From assembly GCA_025738555.1 (NCBI GenBank), contig JAOVFP010000018.1:1054001-1118000 (forward strand): a stretch of 64,000 nucleotides of DNA. Direction: 5' to 3'. The notes beneath the pieces were generated by a model. It searched no databases. It was not told the origin of the DNA and worked only from the letters and a program-made list of their open reading frames with translations. Shown here piece after piece: positions 1-11,900 of the stretch. The translations under genes and the position numbers were made by a program. How positions within the stretch are numbered: position 1 is the first letter of the stretch; each line of letters begins with the position of its first letter. The stretch is from Cyathus striatus. Its lineage: Eukaryota; Basidiomycota; Agaricomycetes; Agaricales; Nidulariaceae.

Positions 1-110
1 TATCTATGCACCCTTGGCACACATATTTTCTTCAGTGCCTTGCAAACGGCTAATCAAATTATTTAATTGTCCATGTCAACAGATTACTACAATGAAGAAT
101 AGTAGTATTC

Positions 111-2299
111 TTAACTACTATTATGCATTGCATTATATCCAGCGAGTTTTTGCATTTTGGTGCGGTTCCAGATACAAAGAAAAGTCTTCATGTACAATGT
201 AGCACAGTATTGCCCCATGTAGCTGACTGACTTGCAGATACGCGCCATCACTGAGTTACCACACTCGGCGGCGCTCGAGTTGAGACCTTTTAATCGGGGA
301 TCTGCAGTAACAGATCATTTCAGAAAGCAGGCTGTTGAACATTTTTTGTGACCTGCGGCATGGAAGTGGTCAATTAGAAACTTAGTCTCAGAAAAAAAAC
401 CCCCTTCTCACGTCATGCAGTAAGGACCCAGAGCACAAGCAAAGTCATAAATCACCCACTTTGGCGGAACTCTCCATCATGTATAGAGAGCCGAGAAAAC
501 ATCATCGCGACCTTCGCTGCTTGGCATAGAATGAAAACCATAGCATATGGAATGTGTACACCAGGTGGCCATGATTCCTCCAGTCAGGCATTGGGGCGAG
601 TACTGAGCATAGTACTTCAAACACTCAGCACCCCAGTCTTGTCCACCTTTGTCTTGCGACCTATCGTGTTTCAACCCAGGATAGATTGGCCTATGTCATA
701 TCTGCGGCATGCTGTAGCAACTACCTGTCTAATATTACAGGTCACAATGAATGAAAATGATTAAGCGAAAACAGACACTTACCAATTTCCAGTCATCTTT
801 TGGAGTTTCCGAAACAGGACTAGATTTAGTAGACAGACTTTGCGCTATAAGCTTATCCAACGTCTCATGTGCACGGCTTTCTATCCAGATGCAAACATCA
901 ATTAGATCTTCCGAACAAGTGTTTTCTTTGGTATATTCATGTCGCAAAACCAGATAGATTGATGGAATGTTTACCAATCGAGAGAGGGTGTCATCACTTT
1001 TCATGTGATTGAAATTTCTAAGGGCTTCATAGCCAAGCCTGTTCACCATCTGTACAATCGATTCTTCTGCTGCTATCTGTTGAAACAATAGTTAATATCT
1101 AAATATTTACTGGAATAATAATATACGAACCTCTGAAAACAAATAGACATAACTATCATCGGCCAAGTGTCTCCCATGAATAAATGTGCCGCCAGACATC
1201 CCAATGCCAGATTGACGTCAGGTAGTTGCAGAAGCATACTTTCTTTGTCATCACCACGAATGAAAGAATTATTAAGATGTGTTTTTTTGCACATGACGGT
1301 ACATATTAATTTCCATAGTTTACAGTCCAGTATGAGCTGCTGCTTGCTGACATAAGATACTTTGTCTTTTCATTCCGAATGTGGTGATATAGTGGTCGGT
1401 GGTTTAATGGAGGAATGAAGCTGCTTGCGGCTGAATGAGATGGAGACACCATCAAAAATTACATTATCTGGAGCCGGACCACAGATGTGACACCGCATGT
1501 CATTTTCTAAACATAAGAGATCAGCATATGTGAACCAAGCGGCATGGAAGATGAAATCATTGATGAAAGGGATCCCGGTTCCATTGTCTGCGTAACCACA
1601 ACTGACTTCCAAAACGAAAGCCATGAAAGGAGTAGGAGAAATGGTGTAAGCCGATGTATAGTGCTCCAGAAGCTCGTGTGTAAATAAGTAACGGTTATTA
1701 AGATTCAGGATTTCGATATCTCTGCAGTCAGGACCGATGAATCGGTCTGAGCAAAGACAGTTGTTACACTTCTGAAGTTGAATTTTGGTCACATGTGCAC
1801 TGCTAAGCCCATACACAGTACATGATTTGATCACCATTGGTCCTGAATTTTCAAGTCCAGAACCACATATACACCACATATGTTCACCTAATTCAATAAG
1901 AAGAGGTGGTGGAGGTAGTGGCCTTGGCTTTTTATGGTAGAGCTTGGTGTCTGTTTCCAAACGTGCCCAGCTAGGGGGCATTATCGGTAGATACGATATC
2001 CCTTTGTCTGGATCAGAATCAGAGTGGAATTGTTGACCTTGTATGGAATGTGTCAGCAGGGAAACATGTATGAAATATTAGCTTACTTGAGTTCTCCAAG
2101 AGGTCGTAATTGAGTGCGATGTCATCTTGTGCCTCAGGATCGCAGTGCAGGATTTGCTGGAGCTTGTGCCACATTTTAACAATATGTGGGCACATTGACA
2201 GGTTACATTTTTGGCATTCCCAGTTGCCACTACCGTCGTCCAAGCCTTCATGTGATATAATAATTCAATCAAGGAGACCTGCTCCCATATTCACTGAAA
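111..2299 (-). pseudogene. CxC5/CxC6-like protein associated with KDZ transposons, broken
   Basis: Read on the minus strand, spliced exons give a protein like the basidiomycete CxC5/CxC6 cysteine-cluster proteins that accompany Kyakuja-Dileera-Zisupton transposons. Seen in order: a WECQKCN..CPHI cysteine/histidine cluster (2140-2225), a CICG...CNNC cluster, then IGPDCRD, the ELLEHYTSAYT stretch and CHICGP (1420-1880), an IPSIYLVLRHEYTK segment (about 920-970), and a C-terminal part with TGGIMATWCTHSICYGFH, VIYDFACALGPYC and NSSAAECGNS (200-600). Introns inferred at 2038-2086, 1078-1130 and 729-782 keep the frame. Five in-frame TGA codons interrupt it (plus coordinates 1370-1372, 696-698, 477-479, 408-410, 315-317); the frame then ends at a TAA at 111-113. 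Each TGA fits CGA to TGA decay, and several lie where relatives, as I recall them, have Arg. No KDZ transposase is visible here; it may lie to the left. The role of the CxC partner is not established. Another in-frame TGA lies near 2263, so the 5' limit is uncertain. Confidence 0.8.
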
Positions 2300-2599
2300 A
2301 CAAATGATACGATGTATTGGACTCTGGAAATATTTCATGATGAAACAGTGTCACATCAGATGGTACTTTATATGAATGAGTTAGTTATGGGATATGTGTT
2401 GAAGTTGCGAAAAAATACCATTGGGAATATCATTACTATTTGAGAACCTTTCCTTACCAAAGACATACAGAAATTTAGCGTGTATGCAAGGTGACTTTTT
2501 GGAATTGCAGGTGTACACTGCAGTCATATCTCCATCCACTAGCCACCATTGCAGATGAAACCAATGATTCTAGATTTTGGTCATCAGTAATACCGTACA

Positions 2600-3273
2600 C
2601 AGAAGATAGATCTATGAACCACTTACTGGAATACTGTTATTCTTTGTGGAATCCCAACCTTGAACAAGAAACAACTCCTTGCTAACTCGTTCAAAACCAA
2701 TCCCACCGTAAAACACGCTGACATGGTATGAATAAAAGATGTCATCGAGATCCACTTCACTGAAAGGTGCACTGCTATCATTTAGGAAGGGAAAATTATT
2801 GAGAATGTATTCTTCATTCATCCCATCAGACTGCAATGGTAGACTATCATCATATTCCTGGAGCACATCTGAACCTCTGTGGATAATTGGAACTAATTCA
2901 CTGGATATTTCATCATTCCTCGACACAGACATAGGGTTGCATGATCAATGTTGACCAGTATTAGAGTGTGGGTTCTTCACCAATCACTGTTTTTTTTGAG
3001 GGGATGAGACTGGCTCATAGGGCCCAGATGACGAAACTGACACAGATGCTGAAGCCAACAAAAATGATGATAATGATAGCATTGAGGATTTAAAAGTCCT
3101 GGGGCATGCACTATCCTTTCTGGTTCTCTTTCAGCATATAATCCCGGGATACGTTTGATCTCCTCTGGCTCCTTAAATTTCTCGCGACGTTTACATGGAA
3201 TGGAGGACATTGCAGGAGATAGTTGTAAGAAACAATTCGGTGCTTCAAAAATAATATCTATTCTTTTTGACAC
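2600..3273 (-). other. Possible 5' exons of the CxC5/CxC6-like gene
   Basis: Two open minus-strand stretches (2612-2932 and 2977-3273) lie directly upstream of the CxC5/CxC6-like pseudogene in the same orientation. The first ends at a good donor (IP then gtaagt) and contains FYGGI...LFLVQGW, which loosely resembles the N-terminal half of such proteins. The second is basic (CKRREKFKEPEE) and then Ser/Leu-rich. I cannot join them to the downstream exons with confidence. They could equally be a separate decayed gene. Confidence 0.3.
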
Positions 3274-3275
3274 TT

Positions 3276-3545
3276 GAAACTCGATTTACTAGGTATGAAG
3301 TGCGATCATTTCCCATGTACAATCCGATCGGCGCATATTTGCATCTGTATACCTCAGATGATGGCACTTAGTGTCGAAGTAAGAAAGATATGGTGTTTGA
3401 AAAAGACTAACTATTAATTTTGACATTTGAAACTTGATTTAATAGGTATGAAGCACAACCATTTCCTGTGTACAATCCGATCAGCGCATATTTGCATCTG
3501 TATGCCTCTGATATTGGCACTTAGTGTCGAAGTAAGAAACAGAAA
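3276..3545. repeat. Tandem duplication, ~152-bp period
   Basis: Two diverged copies begin with gaaact(c/t)gattta and end at cacttagtgtcgaagtaag (3276-3395 and 3428-3545). They share the core tttgcatctgtat. They sit just before the repeated-exon gene, so they may be part of its 5' untranslated region. No other function is visible. Confidence 0.75.
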
Positions 3546-3659
3546 ACAGGTACCATATCATCCTGCACAAATTGTGCCTTATACTTGCCTTGGTTTTTTC
3601 CGCTGCCAAAAAATACCTCTCACCTTTACTCCATCTGTTCACCTCTTACCCATTCCTCC

Positions 3660-5304
3660 ATGAAATCAAAGGGCCAGAAAGTGAATTCCAGCAGAAAGAA
3701 GTCCACCAGATCCCAGAAGGAAACCGTGACAAGAATCCCCAAGAACAATAGCACACCACAAAAATGTATGAAATGTCCTGGCCAGCCACTTCGTGTCCAG
3801 TGCCCTCATATGAAAGCCGGACAACTTTATCTCGCAGTGCATCTTAGAGCTTTAGTATTTACTCATTTCTTATGTTGTTAAAGTCCCAGGATATGGACAT
3901 CTCGCCTGTTGTTGCTGAACCTGATGGAGACGAGAACACAACCATAAATCACTTTTTGTTATTACTTTGTGTGATGTACTGATGTAATCTTAGAGCCCAC
4001 CTGAACCTATTCCTACCACTCGCAGTCAGAGGCAGTGTAACATATGCACTGACCAGCCACTTCGCAGCCAGTGCCCCCATACGAAGGCTGGACAGAATTA
4101 TCTCTCAGTGTGTCTTAGAGCTTTAGTATTTGCTCATCTTTTTATGCAGTTAAAGTCCCTAGATTTGGGCACCTCTCCTGGTGTTGCTGAACCTGGTGGA
4201 TACGAGAATGTACCAACCATAATTCGTGTTTTGTTTATTATCTTGCTTGACTTACTAATACTTATTAGAGCGCACATGCCCCCAATTCGCCAGCAGGTGA
4301 TAAGGACGCGCAGTCACTTAGCTCCGATCCTGCCACTACTGATGAGTCTGTGACCATATTAACTGTAAATCATGTTTCGGTTATTATTTTGTGCATGATG
4401 TACTGATATATCTCTTAGAGCCCACCTGGACTTATTGACAATCGTTTCATTGACCCTGTTCTTCTTGCCATGGACCCTTCGGAGTCCTCACCAACTCATC
4501 TTGCCACAGATTCTGTTATTACTTCGTGTGTGATGTACTGATATATCTCTTAGAACACACATGGACTTATTGACAATAGTTTTATCGACCCTGTTCTTAC
4601 CATGAACCCTTCAGAGTCACCACCAGCACTTCCGGCGGGTACAAATAAGAACAGCTATGATCCAAGGTTGGTTAACTTCCTTGAGCGTCGAAAACCTGTA
4701 ACCATGGAAGAGAACGAGAAACGTTTTGGAACTGTGGAAGGTGTTCAGCAGGGTAGCTTGAACTACAGTGTGTAATAGATCTAATGTTTAACTTTGATAT
4801 AGTTTTTCATACCACCTTCAGAGATAGTCTGGACAAAGAAATTGGAACCAGAGATACTGGACCATGCTAGTGCAAGTCGGTGTTTCAACAGAGACATCAG
4901 GCCCATCATCACTAAGGTACACAATTATCCTACCAGTCATATGAATATTCATTTAATATCACGAATAGATGGAGAGGTTGTCATTATCAACAGGGGCTTG
5001 GGTTCTCGTCCTCACCCGTCACACCAGTGAGTCAAGTGGAGCCATTCACTTCGTGTCAAAGACATTGCACAATGAAGCCAATAGCGAATGTGTTGACTTG
5101 GCAAACTTCTTCACGAAGCTAACATCAAAGCTGAAACAAGCTAGGGTTGCAAACAGCCATTCTTTGATGAAGGAGCTTGAAGCGCAGACACGAGAGCTCG
5201 ATGAGAAAAATAAGGAGCTCGAGAGAAAAGAAAAAGAAATCAAAGAGCAGAGAACACAGCTATTACAAATGACTGGGCTACTTGGTGGTGCAGTTGCGGA
5301 TTAG
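3660..5304 (+). CDS. Unknown protein: tandem small exons and C-terminal coiled coil
   Basis: I do not recognise this gene. The first ATG at 3660 opens a basic Ser/Lys-rich N-terminus ending in a CMKCPGQPLRVQCPH segment. A similar segment (CTDQPLRSQCPH) recurs about 270 bp later. A second repeated exon family (PGLIDNRFIDPVL and related) lies at 4425-4630, separated by near-identical intron-like spacers ending in tctcttag. Then come an exon with SYDPRLVNFLERRKPVTMEE, one with VWTKKLEPEILDHASASRCF (intron 4918-4968 after it), and a last exon from 4969. The last ~60 residues (KELEAQTRELDEKNKELERK and on) form a clear charged coiled coil. Some expected intron donors read ccATaaat instead of gtaaat, so the gene may be partly broken. 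Exon borders in 3840-4420 are uncertain. Confidence 0.5.
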
Positions 5305-5539
5305 ATAGTTCTGCTTACTAGTGTTTCTTCAATGATAGCGCTAATAAATTAGAGATCTCATGAATTGTGCCATTTGTGGATGAATATGCTAAGAAAAAGG
5401 AGTAGACACTAAATATTATGAGGTATTCACTGATTTTGTACTGCTTGAGCTTGAAGTCAATGTCAAGATTTACACACAATGCGCAGAGATGAACACAGAG
5501 AGATCTATGAGTAACTTTGAAAAGATACTGTGAAACTAT

Positions 5540-6480
5540 TGAATACAGATTATTAATTCCAGAAAGCCAGATACTATAATGTTGAGTGCAATTGGTTTCC
5601 ATCAAAATACATTATGCACCCTGCTCAAATACTCATATTGCCATACCTTGCTCAGTAGTTACTGTATGAGCATGAACTCATTTTAATAACTCTCTGGGCT
5701 ACATTCCTACTGTACTGTGAAATTTATAGATTATTAATTCCAGGGAGCCAGATACTATGACGTTGAATGCAGTTGTGTTCCATCAAAATACATCATGCAC
5801 CCTGCTCAAATACTCGTATTGCCATACCTTGCTCAGTAGTTACTGTATGAACATGAACTCATTTTAATAGCTCTCTGGACTATATGCATACTGTACCATG
5901 AAATTTGTAGATTATTAATTCCAGGAAGCCAGATACTATACTATCATGATCATTGGTATGCAAAGTGTCATAGATATGCAAACTCGCAATTTTCGACACA
6001 TACCCTTCACATACTTACCTCAAAAACTCTCAGGATTGAAAACAATATATCTCTTCTGCTCAAATCTGCAAAATACAAGACGAGTAACCTTGAAAAGATA
6101 TCGTGAAACAATTGAATACAGATTATTAATTCTAGAAAGCCAGATACTATAACATTGAGTGCAATTGGGTTCAAAATACACCATGCGCCCTGCTCAAATA
6201 CTCGTATTGCCATACCTTGCTCAGTAGTTACTGTATGAACATGAACTCGTTTTAATAGCTCTCTGGACTACATGCATACTGTACCGTAAAATTTGTAGAT
6301 TATTAATTCCAGGAAGCCAGATACTATATTATCATGATCATCGTTATGCAAAGTGTCATAGATATGCAAACTTGCATTTTTCGACACACACCCTTCGCAA
6401 ACTTACCTCAAAAACTCTCGGGATTGAAAACAATATATCTCTTCTGCTCAAGTCTGCAAAATACAAGAGGATATTTCCGT
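5540..6480. repeat. Tandem/dispersed repeat block, ~200-bp and ~387-bp periods
   Basis: The phrase gattattaattccag(g/a)aagccag recurs near 5550, 5735, 5918, 6121 and 6299. Between copies sits a block containing cataccttgctcagtagtta and tttgtagattattaattcc. A second phrase (tcatagatatgcaaact...ggattgaaaacaatatatctc) occurs at about 5970-6080 and again at 6357-6470. No coding potential. Probably a minisatellite grown from noncoding sequence after the upstream gene. Confidence 0.75.
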
Positions 6481-7385
6481 TTTTCATAAATACAGAACAC
6501 AATTTATGTCTTGCAAATGTAAAAATTGTACCATCTTGCTTCTAACATCTGATATATCTACTCTAAAGAAACTTAGAAAACATGATATTAATATATGACA
6601 GATCATAATAAAAAAGACAGAATGGAAACTGAGTAGGAAGAAGTGAAGATATTCTGTTTGAAGATGCAGAGAGTGACATCTATTCTTGAGATGTGTTGAA
6701 TTCCAATCTCCCCTTGAAGATCCATCATGATCAAAGGGACGACCGAACTGAAGCCAGCAGACAATGCTGTGATTTGCTTACGAATCCCATTGCTGCTGAT
6801 TTGGACTAGGCCTTACTATGTGCTTCATACAATTTTGAGCAGTAAGTATGTTTTCATATAATTTGTAAGTAATATATTTCAGATGTATACCTATCTGCGT
6901 GTAAAATATGAAGTGGATACAAGCAATAATGAAGAAATCCAAAGGGGTTTCCAAAAAATTTTGCAACACTCTGATCATGATAGTAACGTTGAATGGAATA
7001 GTATCCATCAGCGACCCACAGGCGGACTTTCCAAGTTAGTAAACAGGGTTTACGGCTATGCAGTGGTCTTCTAAAATATATCAAAAAAATTTATTTCTCC
7101 ATTATCTCCTCGGTAGAGGTTTTAAAACAAATTGACCTTTCAACATTATCTCCAGTTAGATAAATTCAACTCATTTATGATCTCAAATGTTAGATCGGAT
7201 TTTCTGTATTCAAACAATATGCTTGGCGGAACATACCCCAGTGCATCTGCAAAACTCGTGTTTTGTGGTTTGACGCCAGAAAATCCACAGGCTTAAGTAA
7301 CAGCCTAGCAATTATGATGATATGTCAAATTTTAGTTATATTCAGAGGTGGTTTTCTATTGCCAGATTTCCAAAGTTGCGGAACA
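6481..7385. other. Intergenic; no recognised gene
   Basis: AT-rich sequence with only short open frames. One of 63 codons (6883-7074, plus) follows a plausible acceptor (atatatttcag) and could be an exon, but it has no recognisable motif and no clear partner exon. I see no RNA gene or repeat here. Confidence 0.4.
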
Positions 7386-8055
7386 TGGCAAAGTCGTCCT
7401 CCATTCCTCCGGCCACTCCCCATCCCACGAACATCAGACAGTTGTCTAGATTACAGAGCACTTCATCTCAGCCTTCCACTAGTCTTTCCAAGTGCAAGAT
7501 AACTAAGAAACAAAAATTTTCAACTCCAGTCATGGAACAAAATCCTGGGGGAGACATGACAAAGCCAGCTTCATCTCCAAATGTACGTTGTTATCTAAAT
7601 ATATGTTCCATTTGCCTTATTTCCCCATTTCCTGAGGTTTCTTACCTTCCTCCATTATATCCAGTGGTTGTAAGCATCTTTTTATTCATACATTTATTTA
7701 ATGATGAAAAATGATATTAGGATCCCCTGGGAAAATCCTTGGTCATGTCAATACTGACCAAAGTAATTACAATGTCTTCTGGTCTTGACGTTGTTGGCAA
7801 AGGAGGCAATAGCGTGGTGCCTATCGCTACTGGTCTTAACACTGCATCAGATGAAGAAATGGGCAAGGATATGGGCAAGGACCTTGACTTTACTAGCGAA
7901 GGAGGAAATGACGTGCTGCCTACTGCTACTCCTCCTAAGGCTGCGTCGGAAGTAGCCATGGGCAAGTTTCTTCCTAGCACTACATTAAACTTATATTAAC
8001 CTATATTAAATAGACCTTGACATTGATAGCGAAGGAGGCACTAAGGATCTGCCTA

Positions 8056-8063
8056 CCACTACT
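8056..8063. repeat. 8-bp target-site duplication, left copy
   Basis: CCACTACT directly precedes the transposon's left end. The same octamer follows the right end at 15720-15727. In the intact exon repeats the site reads taccactactgcatcgg with a single copy, so the empty site is visible in the same window. Confidence 0.93.
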
Positions 8064-8260
8064 AGGACCCCTGGCAATCCCTATTACACTTAGTCGCCAA
8101 TCTGGACACAAACCAGGGCCATAGGCCCCAGAACTTTGTCGCAATCCGGACGTTTTTGGGGGCTAAAAACCGTCAAACTCTGTTCACCTATCTGGACATC
8201 GACAGTCAAAAATTTCAGATGTAAGATCCCTGTCCGGACAAATACCAAGCGGTTGACCAA
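8064..8260. repeat. Left inverted repeat and subterminal TCCGGAC motifs
   Basis: After the ~30-bp terminal repeat (8064-8093) come several copies of a motif related to tccggac: tctggacac (~8102), atccggacg (~8136), tctggacat (~8193) and gtccggacaaa (~8232). The core TCCGGA is palindromic. The right end carries the same motif. Repeated subterminal motifs are known transposase binding sites in hAT and related elements, so that role is likely here by analogy. Confidence 0.75.
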
Positions 8261-8958
8261 TGACATCACCAATGCTTAGATAATTTTTACTAATTCCCTT
8301 GGTGTCTGTTGACTGCGCCTGTTGCTCATCGCTCAGCACTCAACGTCAACGTTGCTCTGTCACTTTCTACAATCACCAAATCCCACTGTGACTGACATTC
8401 CCCTATTATATACCTGAACGAGCACTGTACCGACAGCTCACTCATCTCCGCAAGCCACCCGACTCATAATGACGTATTTCTTGCATAGCCAACCAACGCA
8501 GCCACAGCACAACCTGAGCTTGGATAGGCTTGGATACGGCAGTTACTTACCTATGACTGTCCAACGACTAGACAAGACTTTGAACTTTTAATTTTTCCAT
8601 CATTTTATCCATTCCTTGCCTTCGTGTTTTTGCTACGTTCATTTATGCTCCATTCTTTCACCCAAGGATGACCCTTACCTCTGTCATACAGTACTCATGT
8701 TTGGCCTTATCTTGTGTTATTCTACTATATATACTGTTGTATATGCTCTGGAGAAATTCAACCAACTATTATCCTGCTTCTCATGGCCAATCTACACAGT
8801 CTACTCTACATCTCTATCGTTTCATTCCTTTTTATTTTGGTACTTTTCACTCGCTAAATTGTCAATTTGTGCTCTACTTATTATCACTGACAACCTTTTA
8901 CTTCCATAGAACATACTGACCCCAATTAGGATCCATATCAGGTTACCTAGCCAGCATC
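8094..8958. promoter_or_regulatory. Transposon 5' leader/promoter region
   Basis: There is no good coding frame between the left end and the ATG at 8959. The stretch from 8560 to 8910 is T/C-rich, and its hydrophobic open frames look like composition artefacts. A likely RNA start is not clear; attatata near 8406 and actatatatac near 8723 are the nearest TATA-like words. I infer that the promoter and untranslated leader of the transposase gene lie here. Confidence 0.35.
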
Positions 8959-11900
8959 ATGAACGATGATACAATTATTATCATCAACGAAGATAGCCGA
9001 GAGTTTTGCGAGTCTGATTGGATTGGCTGTGGAAAGCCATTTCCGACTTCTAATGTGCCAGAATACATCACTAAAGCGATTGACTGTAAGCTGGCCATTC
9101 CACTCGAAGCTAAGGCAGAGCTGCTGTTGCAAGACACTGCTTCAGTTCATGATGCCCTTAATTTTTCCATACCTCAACAGGCTAAGGAGTTACTCCTATA
9201 CGACGACTCAGAGTGGTATAGCAAAAGCCCACCATCGAGCAGCCCTAATCTTGTTTTTCATTACCCAATCCCACCTACTAAGCAACTGCACCAACTGAAG
9301 AAAGCATTCGGACCTGCATGGTTTAGGGGGTGTCAATCACTGGTGGATCAACGCTTTGGAAGTACAGAACGTTTTCCTCCATGGGTGCTTACATTGTGGA
9401 TTGAAATGGCACGTATTAGAGATGGGCAGAATGTGTGGAAGCGGAGTACAGGTTGGTGCCGGAATGAAAGCAAGTGTTGCCAGAAGCGAGGTGATCTGGT
9501 TACTGCTGCAATGCTTGAAGAGGTTCATGACAAGTTGTCCAAGCTCCCCTGGAATGGACCAATGGATTTCGAAAATGGGAATACGAGCACGTTAGGTTTA
9601 ACATTCTTCTTGGGTACACACTGGTTGGTAGATGACCATATCAACATGATGGTTAAGGTGATTTCAGAGGAACTAGTGAAGGAAGAAAATATGGCAAACA
9701 ATTCTTCAAAGCAGTGTGTTATAGCACCACTCACTTTTAGTAACAATATAATGAGCATTGATGGAAAACTGAAGCTTCCTGAAAGGCGCTTCGCTCGCAC
9801 AGTTATTACACAATATCAGCGCCTTATCGAGGAAAAAGAAATATCAAGGCTCTATTTTCCAGTGCATGTTAATGGGAATCATTGGATTGCTTGCGAAATT
9901 GATTTCACCCATTTTACGGTAACATATGGTAACATGTTCACATTCAAATTTCAAGGGAGTTGGTTCTAAATAAAGTGAAATATTAGGTGACTCGAATGGA
10001 GACCAGGACTGCATACCTGAAAGGTTTGACAGCCATCTTCGCAAGTGGCTCAAGTATGCATTTGGTCAAAGATTCAGGAGTGTAGGAAATAAACTTCTGC
10101 ATACTACACAGAAGGATAATTATTCCTGTGGAATAATTATTGCAAATACGATTGAGCAAGGTGTATTCGGAACACCATTAATAGATGCAAAGTACACATC
10201 CAGGGAGCGTGTAAGGTGGTTCCTTCACTTGGCAACTTGATTTTTGGAGCAGGATATTGAAGTAAGCACATATGAAATGTGCACTCAGTTTTAACTACGT
10301 ACTAATTACACTCTATTTTACAGGCTTACATTTCAAGTAATAGTTTTGCTCTACTTGAACAGTATCCATCGTTACTTGGACAACTAGATGCGACTGTCTT
10401 TATGGGAGACCATAACTTTCTGAACCTTGTTGAAATTGCATGTCAGGATCTTCTGGATGCAACAACTTCACCAATTTCAACCTCACAACAGAGTGTTTCA
10501 CCGACAACAGAAGATGAATTGGATAGCGATGCTACCCTGAAGTATAGCACTGATAGTGTTTTGTCTTCATCAGAAGAATCAAACCCAGATAGTGGAAACA
10601 ATGGCAGTACCAGAAAACGGAGACTAGACAGCGACTCGGACTCTGAATCAGACTCTGACTCTGATAGCAATCTTGAAGAAGGTGGTAGATTTGGGAGTAA
10701 TAAAAAAGTGTGTGGAACAGGCATGAGTCATTCAGCACTAGCATCGAAATTGCTACGAGATAAAAGCAAGGCTGGTGAGCATGAGCCGAAACAAGGAAGC
10801 TACAATAACTGGAAAAAGAAAATACTGGAGGCTGATTCATGTGCTGCATTCAAGACGAATGCAAATAACATGGTCAGTTGGGAAGTTCGGTGCTCAAGTT
10901 GTGGTAAATGGCGAAAGTCAAAGGAACCAGGTGATTCAACACGATTTCGGAAGCACCATACAAAATGCAAAAAGAAGCACGATTCAGCACTATGGAACAT
11001 GTCTACACTAGATTCTTTCTTCACAAAGTCAAAAAAGTTGGCAAGTGTTGATGCCAAGAGCCAAGGTGTCATATCCGTGACAAAGCCCATAGGACCGACG
11101 CAAGTCTGTTATGTTTTCATCCGAGGATTGTACGTTTCCTCCGGACTGTATACGTTTGTTATAAAAGGAACTCTTACTTACTTAATGTTTACTTGTCATT
11201 GTTTACTTGTCCCTTCCCTTTATTACTACTATTCGTTCTATGCCTTTCCATTCTTTCTAGTTCATTCTATAACTCCCGTCCCCATTAGTTTTACCCCGTT
11301 CCTCGTCATCACCGTAACTATCGGCGTTATACGTTGACTGTAATCTAGAGGCGTGAAACTAGTCTACTGTAGTCTACATTCTCTGGAGTTACTTATCCCT
11401 CAGTATGCCACAAACCCATAGACACTAACTCCCTCCGCATCCGGGACAAAGTAAATACTATATAAACTACTCTATATTTTAAGTAGACTACAGTTTCGAA
11501 TCAACTACGTTAATACCCTTTCCTTCGCTTGGGACTTGTTCCAACTCCGAGTTATCAGCATCAGCTCCGCCTTCTTCTAAATACGGAACGAGAAGTTCAA
11601 GGGGCGCAACATATAAGTTGAAGCCAACGTTCCATTACTCCCGTACTTCGTTCATTACCCCCGAGCCGTTTACTTACGTGCTCTCTCATCGTTAGACCCT
11701 TCTTCGTGGTTCAACCCTTAGTAGTTGGAACGGGACGTGACACAAGGTAATGCTCAGGCTGTTCATCGTGTTCCCTGTCCTGGAATTACTGGTAGTGATG
11801 ATCGTCGTGTCCCAACATATCTTCGAAGGACTTTGGTACCAGGAGGTGGTGGTCGTGCATTATATGTCATTTCAAAGGAGACTTTTGGGAAGCCTTTCAG

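Noticed and set aside
8616..8919. Hydrophobic frames (MPSCFCYVHLCSILSP...) inside the transposon leader
   Set aside because: Two frames overlap in the same T/C-rich tract. They look like composition effects upstream of the true start at 8959.
10443..10849. Minus-strand frames with Ser/Glu runs (SESESDSESESLSS-like)
   Set aside because: Antisense of the Ser/Asp-coding run in the transposase exon. No splice structure and no independent support.
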